Shown here: positions 1 to 7,794 of the stretch, in pieces | Layout: each line of letters opens with the position of its first letter | Position numbering within the stretch: the stretch's first letter is position 1 | Source: Dyadobacter endophyticus | Lineage (GTDB): Bacteria; Bacteroidota; Bacteroidia; Cytophagales; Spirosomataceae | Assembly: GCF_014641595.1 (NCBI RefSeq) | Contig: NZ_BMIA01000002.1 | Span: 1 to 64,000 of the forward strand | Reading direction: 5' to 3' | Length of the DNA stretch: 64,000 nucleotides | Program-made: the position numbers and the translations under genes | The notes under the pieces: generated by a model | What the model saw: the letters and a program-made list of their open reading frames with translations, nothing else | Databases searched by the model: none | What the model was told of the DNA's origin: nothing

Positions 1-1131
1 AATGACGTGTACATCCCGATCGGGCAGTTGCTGGCCATTCATGTCTTTTTCAGTTCCCTCAGCGTAGTCCCGAAGAATATACTAATCAAGTCGCAGCTGT
101 TCAAGAAAATAGCTATTATCGATGTTTGCACAGCACTCACGGCCGGGCTTTTGGCGGTGTTATTGGCCTCGCAGCATTACAGCTACTTTGCCATCGTGTG
201 GAGATCGATATTTGTGAGCTCTGTCACCTTTACCATCTATTTCCTGATCTCCGGCCTAAAATTTAAAAAAGGCTTATCGCTGGCGCCGGCACGGCGGGTT
301 GCGAAATACTCGTCGTTCCAGTTTGGATTCAATTTCATCAATTACTTCTCAAGAAACCTCGACAACATCCTGATCGGCAAATTCATGGGCAATGCTCAGC
401 TTGGCGTGTACAACCAGGCGTACCAGCTGATGATGTACCCGATCTCCAACCTGACCTTCGTGATAACCCCCGTGCTGCACCCCATTCTGGCCAAATACCA
501 GCACGACAAAGCCTTTATTTACAAAGAATATGTAAATGTGGTCAACATCCTCGCTGTTCTGGGCGTGCCGATATCTGTTTTTGTATTTTTTTCCTCCGAA
601 GAAATCGTCCAGATCATGCTCGGAAGCAAATGGGCTGCCGTTGTACCCATACTGAAAATAATGAGCCTGTCCGTATGGATACAAATGGTGCTTTCCAGCA
701 GCGGTTCTGTTTTCCAGGCCTCGGGAAGGACCGACCTGCTTTTTCTTTCGGGGGCATTGTCGGCCGTGTTCACCATTTCCGCTATTCTGGCAGGGGTTTT
801 TTATTATCAATCCATGCAGGCAACGGCCTGGCTGCTGGTGAGTGCGTTTTCATTTAATTTCTTCCAGGGATTCTACACCCTTATTGTGCACGCATTAAAA
901 CAGTCCCCGCGCATTTTTTTCAAAGCAATTCTCTCCAAAGCACCCATGGCGCTGGCCATGATCGTTACACTGCTTGCTAAAAACCAGTTTATCAGATTAA
1001 TGCATTTCGATCTCCCCCTCATCCCATCAATCCTCCTCAACATCATGATTTGCCTGGTGTTTTTCATTCTATTCCAACATGCCCTTGTGTCAACATTCGT
1101 AAGAAAGTTCGTGCCGCAGAGGGTTACTTAA
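1..1131 (+). CDS. Polysaccharide flippase (Wzx/PST type), 5' end outside the window
   Basis: An integral inner-membrane protein that would flip lipid-linked oligosaccharide units to the periplasmic side during exopolysaccharide or O-antigen synthesis. The reading frame is already open at base 1, so the N-terminal part (probably 100 or more residues) lies upstream. About 376 residues are visible, with many hydrophobic segments of 18-22 residues, and a central stretch (SRNLDNILIGKFMG, then LGVYNQAYQLMMYP) typical of the Polysacc_synt_3/WzxC branch of the MOP exporter superfamily. It ends 14 bases before the start of a family 4 glycosyltransferase on the same strand, which supports a polysaccharide operon. 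Family placement is by recognition of sequence pattern; the substrate cannot be told. Confidence 0.85.
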   Translation, partial: NDVYIPIGQLLAIHVFFSSLSVVPKNILIKSQLFKKIAIIDVCTALTAGLLAVLLASQHYSYFAIVWRSIFVSSVTFTIYFLISGLKFKKGLSLAPARRVAKYSSFQFGFNFINYFSRNLDNILIGKFMGNAQLGVYNQAYQLMMYPISNLTFVITPVLHPILAKYQHDKAFIYKEYVNVVNILAVLGVPISVFVFFSSEEIVQIMLGSKWAAVVPILKIMSLSVWIQMVLSSSGSVFQASGRTDLLFLSGALSAVFTISAILAGVFYYQSMQATAWLLVSAFSFNFFQGFYTLIVHALKQSPRIFFKAILSKAPMALAMIVTLLAKNQFIRLMHFDLPLIPSILLNIMICLVFFILFQHALVSTFVRKFVPQRVT

Positions 1132-1145
1132 CGCTCCCCCGAATT

Positions 1146-2408
1146 ATGATCACTAAAAAACCCCGAATTTTAACTTTTACGCATTATGGTGAATTGTACG
1201 GTGCAAACCGGTCCCTGCTAACCCTTTTGATCGCCCTGCGCGACAAAATCGACTGGTGGGTGATCTGTAAAGAGGAAAGCGAGTTCTCCCGGGAATTGCG
1301 ACAGCAAAACATCCGGTACAGCATTGTCCCCTTCACCAATGACGTTTACATGCAAAAAAAGCGGTTTCAATGGCTTAACAGCATCAAACGCACGGTGTAC
1401 AATGTTGCGGTTGGCCTTTACACGGCGTTCATCGCAAGAAAGCATGGTGTTGATTTGATTTACACCAACTCATCCGTCATTTTCATCGGCGCGGTAACAT
1501 CCTTCTTCTCCGGAAGAAAGCACATCTGGCACATCCGCGAATTTGTTTACGACGACTACAAACTCACATACCTGCTGGGGGAAAGGGCATTCCGTTTTTG
1601 GGCCAACAAAGCCAGCGCTATTATCTGCATTTCTAAAAGTATTCAAAAGCGCCGGGTACTTTCCAAAGACATCAACGTTAAGTCAGTTATCATTTACAAT
1701 GGGCTTGTAAGCGATCAGAGCAAAGCCACAGTCAGGCCGAGCCCTGTCAAACCTACCGTTCTGGGTATTGTCGGGGTTATTGATCCTGCCAAAAATCAGC
1801 TTGCGGCCATCAAGGCGGTCCACGAACTTGTGAAACGCGGAAAGTTTGTCGTCTTAAATATCGTCGGCAGCGTTAGCTCGCAGGCTTATTTCGAAACCCT
1901 GAAAACCTACATTTCGGAACATGGTTTGAACGAGTACGTCAATTTTACAGGATTCTGTAAAGATGTGAGTGCTATCTTCAAATCGATCGATATCACATTG
2001 ATGTGCTCTCCGCACGAGGCATTTGGACGGGTAACCGTAGAAAGTATGATGCACGGGGTACCGGTAGTGGCTTACAAATCAGCGGGCACGGTCGAAATTA
2101 TCGACCACGAGATTACCGGATTGTTATATCATGACGAGAAAAACGCCCTCACTACGCAGTTAACACGACTAATGACAGACGACGACCTGTATAAAAAAAT
2201 CTCCTCAAGGGCCTCAAAAGTAGCCCGCGAAAATTTTACCATTAAAAGCTACGCCGACCAGTTCGCCCAGTTGGTTTACAGTCTAACAGCCAATTGCGCC
2301 ACCTCCGGCGGCGCAAACTGGTTAAGTGTCACTTTGGGGGCGAATTTCATGTCAACATGCGCAGTCGTAACAGACCAAATTTTGATTTGCCCTACATTGT
2401 TGGTTTGA
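1146..2408 (+). CDS. Family 4 glycosyltransferase with a C-terminus replaced by insertion-sequence DNA
   Basis: A GT-B fold sugar transferase acting on the cytoplasmic side of the membrane in polysaccharide assembly. The ATG at 1146 is preferred over an in-frame ATG at 1050, which lies inside the upstream flippase. The N-terminal acceptor domain begins KPRILTFTHYGELYGANRSL; the C-terminal donor domain holds GIVGVIDPAKNQ, the family 4 E-x7-E type segment around SPHEAFGRVTVESMMHG, and a TVEIIDHEITGLL stretch. Normal family similarity stops near QFAQLVYSL at about 2283. The last 40 or so residues, from roughly 2290 to the stop, are low in family character and are encoded by the antisense of a decayed ISL3 transposase end. 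The enzyme probably still works because the tail follows the last helix. Confidence 0.85.
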   Translation: MITKKPRILTFTHYGELYGANRSLLTLLIALRDKIDWWVICKEESEFSRELRQQNIRYSIVPFTNDVYMQKKRFQWLNSIKRTVYNVAVGLYTAFIARKHGVDLIYTNSSVIFIGAVTSFFSGRKHIWHIREFVYDDYKLTYLLGERAFRFWANKASAIICISKSIQKRRVLSKDINVKSVIIYNGLVSDQSKATVRPSPVKPTVLGIVGVIDPAKNQLAAIKAVHELVKRGKFVVLNIVGSVSSQAYFETLKTYISEHGLNEYVNFTGFCKDVSAIFKSIDITLMCSPHEAFGRVTVESMMHGVPVVAYKSAGTVEIIDHEITGLLYHDEKNALTTQLTRLMTDDDLYKKISSRASKVARENFTIKSYADQFAQLVYSLTANCATSGGANWLSVTLGANFMSTCAVVTDQILICPTLLV

Positions 2409-3470
2409 TTGTCTTCGGTTACTTGTCCTTCCGTTTGGCCATTACTCCACTCGGGACGGAACCGCAACGGTGGACCGTACTTCTTTCGCAGTGTCAAAGT
2501 CCCGAGGTAGGCCCCTGACAAATCCGTGCAGGACAGGTATTGGTTCGGCATCGTACACCCGTTAGTTAACCCGCTCGCTTATTGATCCCTCATTATTCGT
2601 TTGAAACGTAAACTTAGCGGATGCATCAGACCAATAGATTCATTATGATTAATCAAGTGTGTAAAAAAACTTGTCCGCTTCCGGCCAATCGAGGGCTTGC
2701 TGGCCAAGTAGTCGCGTGAGCTTGCGGCTTGGATAATTAAACTTATTCCGAGTTGGTAGCAGGGTAGACTTTGGGGCGGGATGGGGATAGCTGGATAGAA
2801 AGACGGCCAGGTAGCTTCCGTTATAACCCCGAGTACTGATTTGGTCGAACAAGGTTTTATCACAGATCTTGCCTCTGCTGCCTTAAAAATGCTTTCTAGG
2901 TGAGCAGATTTCGTCTTTCCCCAGTCTGGGGCAGGTACAAAATGAGCTTGTTTGAAGTACTTTCCAATTGTGTTACGTGAGCTGCCTAAATGAATCGTAA
3001 TAGTCCCAATACTATGGTCTTGCTGCTGTAATTCTTTGGCCCGTTGATAAAGTTCATGCCTTCTTTTATTGGGAATTGCCGTCTCTCGCAATTGATCACC
3101 CGGTAGTTGCAGGCCTATTGGCTTCGCCATATCCTTTGATGTTAACCAAACAGCAGGGGTAGTAGTGACCAGACTTATCGATTATTGGCTTATAAATTGA
3201 GCGGCTTGCCGGAAGGCAGCGCGTTGCGGATCTAAAAAGCGTTCGACCGCTTCGGACAGGTTGGTGACCATAATTAGGCTTTTGTTGAAGCGCTTGGACT
3301 GTTTGCCATTCCTTACCTGGTTGTTTAAGCCCAGCGAGGTCCATCGTTGTCGGAACTGGCGCCTGCGGCTCCACCACGTATAATTTGCTATTTAACAAAT
3401 ATGCAGCAGCTGCACAGCACGACTGTTTCCCATTTTCTTGCAGCACTATCCCGTCGGTTAACATAAGCCC
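2347..3470 (-). pseudogene. Decayed ISL3-family transposase (insertion sequence remnant)
   Basis: Read on the minus strand in several frames, this stretch is the C-terminal two thirds of an ISL3-type DDE transposase. In order: VTNLSEAVERFLDPQ near 3260, a helix-turn-helix segment (KRRHELYQRAKELQQQ ... SRNTIGKYF) at about 3060-2960, STRGYNGSYLAVF near 2820, PSRKLTRLLGQQALDW near 2710, ALRFKRIMRDQ-like residues near 2590, the family hallmark WSNGQTEGQV near 2440, and KFGLLRLRMLT before a stop at 2347-2349. At least five frameshifts or stops separate these pieces, and the N-terminal zinc-ribbon region is not recognisable. It cannot encode a working enzyme. Bases 3471-3680 are AT-rich and show nothing convincing; clear terminal repeats were not found. 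A perfect 7-base inverted repeat at 2294-2316 sits at the glycosyltransferase side. Confidence 0.85.
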
Positions 3471-3681
3471 GCAAGGCTAAAAAACGCCGACTCCTCTTGT
3501 TCACTATCGCCTTATGCCGCGGTCGTCTTTGATCGTTGTGTCCAAACATTCACCCATAGCACTGAAATCCAAATAAATAGCCCATTTGTCCTATATTAAA
3601 TCACCGACGGTTACTATATTTTGCAGTAAATGAGCTTGTTAATCTTACAACCGGCGCTTGCTTATATGTGGCTAAAATGAT

Positions 3682-3689
3682 TACATTTG
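3682..3689 (+). promoter_or_regulatory. Bacteroidota-type -7 element (TAnnTTTG)
   Basis: TACATTTG matches the Bacteroidota sigma-ABfr -7 consensus exactly, with a TTG 21 bases upstream at 3658-3660 as a partial -33 element. Transcription would begin about 15 bases before the TTG start of the next gene. The motif alone is expected by chance every few kilobases, so its position is the main support. Confidence 0.45.
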
Positions 3690-3710
3690 GTTATAAATCC
3701 TCTTTAAGAA

Positions 3711-4262
3711 TTGAGAAGACTGGCGCCGATAGGGTTACTTGCATTGCTGCTCTACAACATGTTTGGGCTAAGCCTTGCTGCCCTATTCTTTGAAAAAGAC
3801 TATCAGATCGCAACCGCTGACGCCCCTGGCCAGGGGATGGTCATGAAAATGTACTTTCCCTCACTACCCTATTCGGGTAATCTGGAAATCACCGAAAACA
3901 TCGAAGGGCTGGTACGTCAGGACGGGCAGTTTTACAATCCGACCCGCATTCTTCACCAGAACGATACGCTTTATGTGACGCTGCAAACAAATGAAGCGGC
4001 ACGTGATCATTTTTTTGAGCTCGCCAACGCCATCCAGGTACTCAACGACCCGCAAACCGATGTTCCTAAAAGCCCCTACGCTAAGGCCATGGAGCAGTTG
4101 AGTAGCCTTTTGAAAATTTACATTCCCGGGGAGCAGAAGTTCCCTGTCTACGCTCAAAGTATCGTAGAGGAAATGCTGCCCTCGGTCGGCAATCATTTTA
4201 TGGCAGCACGTTACCTGTCATACCAAACCTCCCTGGCATCCCCACCACCCGAACACTGCTGA
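3711..4262 (+). CDS. Exported protein of unknown function, TTG start
   Basis: A 183-residue protein I do not recognise. It begins at TTG 3711: the in-frame stop two codons upstream (TAA at 3705) leaves no earlier start, and the next ATG lies inside the hydrophobic segment. Residues 5-25 form a strongly hydrophobic stretch after two arginines, either a signal peptide or an N-terminal membrane anchor. The rest is soluble, mixed alpha/beta, with no cysteine pair and a single cysteine as the last residue. It lies 111 bases upstream of the barrel and haloperoxidase genes and may be transcribed with them. Codon use resembles its neighbours downstream and not the insertion sequence remnant upstream, so it is probably a real gene of the resident genome. 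Confidence 0.65.
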   Translation: MRRLAPIGLLALLLYNMFGLSLAALFFEKDYQIATADAPGQGMVMKMYFPSLPYSGNLEITENIEGLVRQDGQFYNPTRILHQNDTLYVTLQTNEAARDHFFELANAIQVLNDPQTDVPKSPYAKAMEQLSSLLKIYIPGEQKFPVYAQSIVEEMLPSVGNHFMAARYLSYQTSLASPPPEHC

Positions 4263-4373
4263 TCCCTCCTTTTCCGAACCATAACACATTACCGGTCAGT
4301 GCTGCTGATTAGTAAGTGCTATGCAACACTTTCGCACCCTGATAAGGTGCCCAATCCTATTAATTTATAATCT

Positions 4374-5300
4374 ATGATACGTTCTTTACATCAAAAAGGG
4401 CTGCACTTGCTCGGCATATTGCTGACGGTTGCCGGCTCGGCCTCCTCTGTTTATGCTCAAATGCCCAACGACGCCATTTATATGGGCAAAAAAACGGCGT
4501 GCCTTGCAGTATCCTACACGCACAGCTCGTGGGATCAGTACTGGGAGAACTCACTGAAGCGCGAAAACCTCAATATCGGTACGCACACCACACAGAGCGT
4601 CATGCCGATGCTCGCAGTTGGTATTACCAAGGACTTCAACGCCATCGTGGCTTTGCCATACGTCTGGACACAGGCCAGCACGGGTAATCTCAGATGGCAG
4701 AAAGGGGTGCAGGATGCTTCGCTTTGGCTCAAATACCGCTTTTTGAATAAATCCGGATTCTCGCTGCATGCTATCGGTGGCGCCTCGATTCCCGCATCCG
4801 ACTACATCCCTGACTTCCTTCCGATGTCCATCGGTATCCAATGCAAAACCGCCACAGCGCGCTTGCTTGCTAGTTATCGCCATAAAAGCGGCATTTACCT
4901 GACCGCTTCGGGTTCTTACATTTTCCGCAGTAAAATCACCATCGACCGTGATTCCTATCAGGCTGATGGCAAATTGTATAACACCAACAAGGTATCCGTG
5001 CCCAACGCTTACGATGCTTCGGCAAGACTGGGGTATCTTAAAAAAGCCATTCAGGCGGAAGCTTTCTTGGAATATGGCGCCTGTGACGGCGGCGATAACA
5101 TCCGTCGTAACGACATGCCCTTCCCGACCAACAACATGAAAGCGACTGTGGTAGGGGTTTATGCCAAATTCCAACCGAAGAACATTGGTGTGAACGCGCG
5201 CGCCTCCCACGTGATTGAAGGACAGAACATGGGTCAAAGCACCGCCTTTTCACTGGGTGTACTTTACCAATTTCGCTACGCCAAAGAAGCTAAAAACTAA
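4374..5300 (+). CDS. Outer-membrane beta-barrel protein, transporter-like
   Basis: A 308-residue protein with a signal peptide (residues 1-29, hydrophobic core LLGILLTVAGSA, cleavage after VYAQ). The mature part shows alternating hydrophobic/polar strands (VMPMLAVGIT, NAIVALPYVWT, ARLLASYRHKSGIYLTASGSY, GVYAKFQP) and ends with a strand rich in aromatic residues (FSLGVLYQFRY), the usual signal for outer-membrane insertion. The pattern resembles the MetA-of-phenol-degradation and related transporter barrels, around 300 residues long. It precedes the haloperoxidase-like gene by 17 bases and is almost certainly in one operon with it, so it may serve uptake or release of that enzyme's substrate or product. 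The barrel assignment is firm; the solute is unknown. Confidence 0.7.
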   Translation: MIRSLHQKGLHLLGILLTVAGSASSVYAQMPNDAIYMGKKTACLAVSYTHSSWDQYWENSLKRENLNIGTHTTQSVMPMLAVGITKDFNAIVALPYVWTQASTGNLRWQKGVQDASLWLKYRFLNKSGFSLHAIGGASIPASDYIPDFLPMSIGIQCKTATARLLASYRHKSGIYLTASGSYIFRSKITIDRDSYQADGKLYNTNKVSVPNAYDASARLGYLKKAIQAEAFLEYGACDGGDNIRRNDMPFPTNNMKATVVGVYAKFQPKNIGVNARASHVIEGQNMGQSTAFSLGVLYQFRYAKEAKN

Positions 5301-5317
5301 TATCTCAGACAGAAACA

Positions 5318-6880
5318 ATGAAAATCAATTATATCTCCTTTCGATACTCCATCACCCGGCTTGCAGTACCTGCCCTGTCGGTCATGATGCTATGGTCGTG
5401 TTCCAAGACAGTCGACGAACCAACAGCGGGTATCAATTCACCTTCCAGCCTGGATGAAAATGCCGGAAAATGGAAACCGTACGTGCTCTCCTCCTCGGAG
5501 GAAATTGCCGTAGCCCAACCCAAGGAGGCAACTTCGGACGACTATAAAGCCGAGCTTAAAAAGCTCAAAGAAGCCACAGATGCGGTTACCCCCCAACAAC
5601 GCGAGCAAATTAACTATTGGGGAACAGGGGCCGTATACCGCTGGAACGAAATAGCACGTGAACTGTGCGCACGTTACAACACCCCGCCCGCGTCCAATGC
5701 AGAAGGCAAATATCCGTTGCCTGACGCCGCCAATCCGCTGAAAGACCCAAAATTCCCCTTCGCCAACCCGCCTTACGCCGCGCGCGCTCTGGCGTACCTG
5801 AGTGTAGCGCAATACGACGCGCTGGTGGCTGCGTGGAACTACAAATTCAAATACAACCGAAAAGCCCCTTCCAAGAACGACACTTCGATTAAAACCCTGC
5901 TTCCCGTAAGCGAGCTTCCGTCATATCCTTCGGAGGACGCGGTGGTAGCCGAAGTTTCAGTTGTGATCCTGAAAGCGATGTTCCCCGGCGAAGTGCCCTT
6001 TCTTGAAGCCAAACTGGCCGAACACAAGCAAAGCAGAATATCAGCCGGAATGAATGTCGAAAGCGATATTCTTGCCGGTTCCGATTTGGGTAAAGCTGTT
6101 GGCGCCAAAATCATGGCGCGGGCTAAAACCGACAAAATGTCGGCAGCAAATGGCCAGGCGATGACGGCAGCCATGATTGCCAATGCACGTAAAATTGGTG
6201 TTACAGAGCCCTGGGTAAGCCAGGAATTCCCTCCACGCCCGCCAATGCTGCCTACCTACGGCTTTGTAAAACCGTGGAATTTCGACTCGGCGACAGTGGT
6301 GGCACTCCGCCCGGAAGCGCCGCCGATCATCGGCAGCCCGGCATTCCAAAAGGATATGAACGAATTGCTCGATATCGCCAAAAACCAGACGCGTGAACAG
6401 GCACGCATCGCCAGCTTTTGGTCTGACGGCGTAGGTAGTTACACCCCTCCCGGCCACTGGCACAGAAAAGGCGCTGCATTGTGTCATGAAAACAAATACA
6501 GTGAAGTTCGCACGGCTCGTACGCTTGCATTGCTGGGTACCACCATGCAGGATGCGGGGATTTGCTGCTGGGACGTGAAATTCTTTTATTACTACCCACG
6601 TCCGAATCAAATGAACAGCAAGGTCAAAACATCTGTCGGCTTGCCTAACTTTCCGTCTTATACTTCGGGCCACTCCACATTCTCGGGCGCGGCAGCGGAA
6701 GTGCTGGCGCATATTTTCCCCAGCAACAAGAAGGAAGTTGATGATATGGCATCCGAAGCATCCATATCGCGCATCTATGGACTTATCCACTACCGTTTCG
6801 ACTGCGAAGTAGGACTTTCCACCGGACATAAAATCGGAGGATATGCCGTGGCAAGAGCAAAGACGGATGGTGCCGAGTAA
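5318..6880 (+). CDS. Vanadium-dependent haloperoxidase/PAP2-fold lipoprotein
   Basis: A 520-residue exported protein. A lipobox ends at Cys28 (LWSC), so the mature protein is probably a lipoprotein in the periplasm or at the cell surface. All three parts of the vanadate/phosphate-binding signature are present: K421-x6-R428-P429 (KFFYYYPRP), TSGH ending at His452, and S484-R485-x5-H491-x3-D495. Family members either bind vanadate and oxidise halides with peroxide, or act as acid phosphatases. The length and the Lys-containing first motif fit the haloperoxidase branch; halide specificity cannot be read from the sequence. It follows an outer-membrane barrel gene by 17 bases and ends at a strong terminator. 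Confidence 0.85.
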   Translation: MKINYISFRYSITRLAVPALSVMMLWSCSKTVDEPTAGINSPSSLDENAGKWKPYVLSSSEEIAVAQPKEATSDDYKAELKKLKEATDAVTPQQREQINYWGTGAVYRWNEIARELCARYNTPPASNAEGKYPLPDAANPLKDPKFPFANPPYAARALAYLSVAQYDALVAAWNYKFKYNRKAPSKNDTSIKTLLPVSELPSYPSEDAVVAEVSVVILKAMFPGEVPFLEAKLAEHKQSRISAGMNVESDILAGSDLGKAVGAKIMARAKTDKMSAANGQAMTAAMIANARKIGVTEPWVSQEFPPRPPMLPTYGFVKPWNFDSATVVALRPEAPPIIGSPAFQKDMNELLDIAKNQTREQARIASFWSDGVGSYTPPGHWHRKGAALCHENKYSEVRTARTLALLGTTMQDAGICCWDVKFFYYYPRPNQMNSKVKTSVGLPNFPSYTSGHSTFSGAAAEVLAHIFPSNKKEVDDMASEASISRIYGLIHYRFDCEVGLSTGHKIGGYAVARAKTDGAE

Positions 6881-6893
6881 TAGCTATTGTATT

Positions 6894-6941
6894 AAAAAGC
6901 AAACGAATCTCTGTCAACTGATAGAGATTCGTTTGCTTTTT
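6894..6941. terminator. Bidirectional intrinsic terminator
   Basis: A perfect 19-base inverted repeat (6894-6912 and 6923-6941) with a 10-base loop, starting with AAAAAGC and ending with GCTTTTT, so it has a U-tract in both directions. It lies between the converging haloperoxidase and YdeI-like genes. Confidence 0.9.
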
Positions 6942-6950
6942 AACGCTAAG

Positions 6951-7439
6951 CTAAATCGTCCGGTCCCCGGTCAACCGCTTACCTTGTAGCAGCATATCGA
7001 TCATTTTCGCGATCCGCGCGACTTTGGTTTCGTCCTTTTTGGCGGAATAGACCCAGTCGCGGTACTCTTTCTGGGCGCTTTCAGCAAGTTTTATAAAGTT
7101 TTCGTAGGCTTTGGGCTCGTCTTTGAGGCAATCTATGAGCTCTTCGGGAATGGCCAGGGCCGAGTCATCCGAATAAAGCTCTACTGTCACCCAATCGCCT
7201 TCCTGCTTATTAATCTTCTTTCTGATCTCAGCCCTGACTGGAAGGAAAAGCTCTCCGGTGCCCATCGGCATCAGGTTATAGCCGAATAATTCGTAATCGT
7301 CGATCCGGCCTTTGACTTTGACCATTCCGAACTTCCGCTTAATATCCTGCCGGATTTCGGAGATGATCACGTAAGTCCAGCCACCTTTACCGGGAAACTT
7401 TGCTAATTGATACTTTTTGCTAACCAACAATTCATCCAT
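6951..7439 (-). CDS. DUF1905/YdeI-like (bacteriocin-protection type) protein
   Basis: A cytoplasmic protein of about 162 residues. The N-terminal half is a small beta-barrel of the DUF1905 type (GGWTYVIIS, IDDYELFGYNLMPMGTGELFLPV, GDWVTVELYSD), and the C-terminal half is the helical YdeI/OmpD-associated segment (ENFIKLAESAQKEYRDWVYSAK ... RIAKMIDMLLQGK). The family is linked by old genetic data to bacteriocin tolerance but its biochemistry is not established. The start at 7439 (MDELLV) is chosen because it overlaps the stop codon of the upstream TfoX-like gene by one base (TAATG), typical of translational coupling. A longer frame from 7487 would run inside that gene. Confidence 0.75.
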   Translation of the reverse strand: MDELLVSKKYQLAKFPGKGGWTYVIISEIRQDIKRKFGMVKVKGRIDDYELFGYNLMPMGTGELFLPVRAEIRKKINKQEGDWVTVELYSDDSALAIPEELIDCLKDEPKAYENFIKLAESAQKEYRDWVYSAKKDETKVARIAKMIDMLLQGKRLTGDRTI

Positions 7440-7792
7440 TACTTCTTCTTTTTGGACGATTTGGCAAACTGATTGAATTGCAGACATTTGGCAATCCAGA
7501 AATCAAAAGCCTCGCGCGAGGCATAAGCCTCCGGACTGACATACACATACCCTATCGCCGTCCGGCCATTCATGACCATCGGCTCTACATTATTCATTTC
7601 AAGGGCCGCTTCGTACTCATCCGGACCGATCCGGCATAACAGCACGTCGTTGCGCACGCAAATGCACAACTTCTCGTCGACCATAAAAGCCAACCCCTGG
7701 AAGAGGGCTTTCTCTTCCAGGGGCTTACCGGCCAGAAACTGGCCAGACAGGGCTTCGCGAATCCGATTGGCTACCCGTTCGTCGTATGCCAT
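7439..7792 (-). CDS. TfoX N-terminal domain protein
   Basis: A 117-residue cytoplasmic protein with a single TfoX N-terminal domain (start MAYDERVANRIREAL, then LFQGLAFMVDEKLCICV and a late YVYVSPEAY). In gamma-proteobacteria full-length TfoX/Sxy controls competence, but the short form common in Bacteroidota lacks the C-terminal domain and has no assigned role. The end is lysine rich (KSSKKKK), so nucleic-acid contact is possible but unproved. It sits two bases after the start side of the molybdopterin oxidoreductase reading frame and is coupled to the YdeI-like gene downstream, so the three could share a transcript. Confidence 0.8.
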   Translation of the reverse strand: MAYDERVANRIREALSGQFLAGKPLEEKALFQGLAFMVDEKLCICVRNDVLLCRIGPDEYEAALEMNNVEPMVMNGRTAIGYVYVSPEAYASREAFDFWIAKCLQFNQFAKSSKKKK

Positions 7793-7794
7793 AT

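Noticed and set aside
2294..2316. Inverted repeat as a terminal repeat of the insertion sequence
   Set aside because: TTGCGCC / GGCGCAA is a local hairpin. No matching copy was found at the other side of the remnant, so it cannot be called an IS end.
4551..5237. A 228-residue open frame on the minus strand
   Set aside because: It is antisense to the outer-membrane barrel gene, which has a signal peptide and a typical final strand; the antisense product has no such features.
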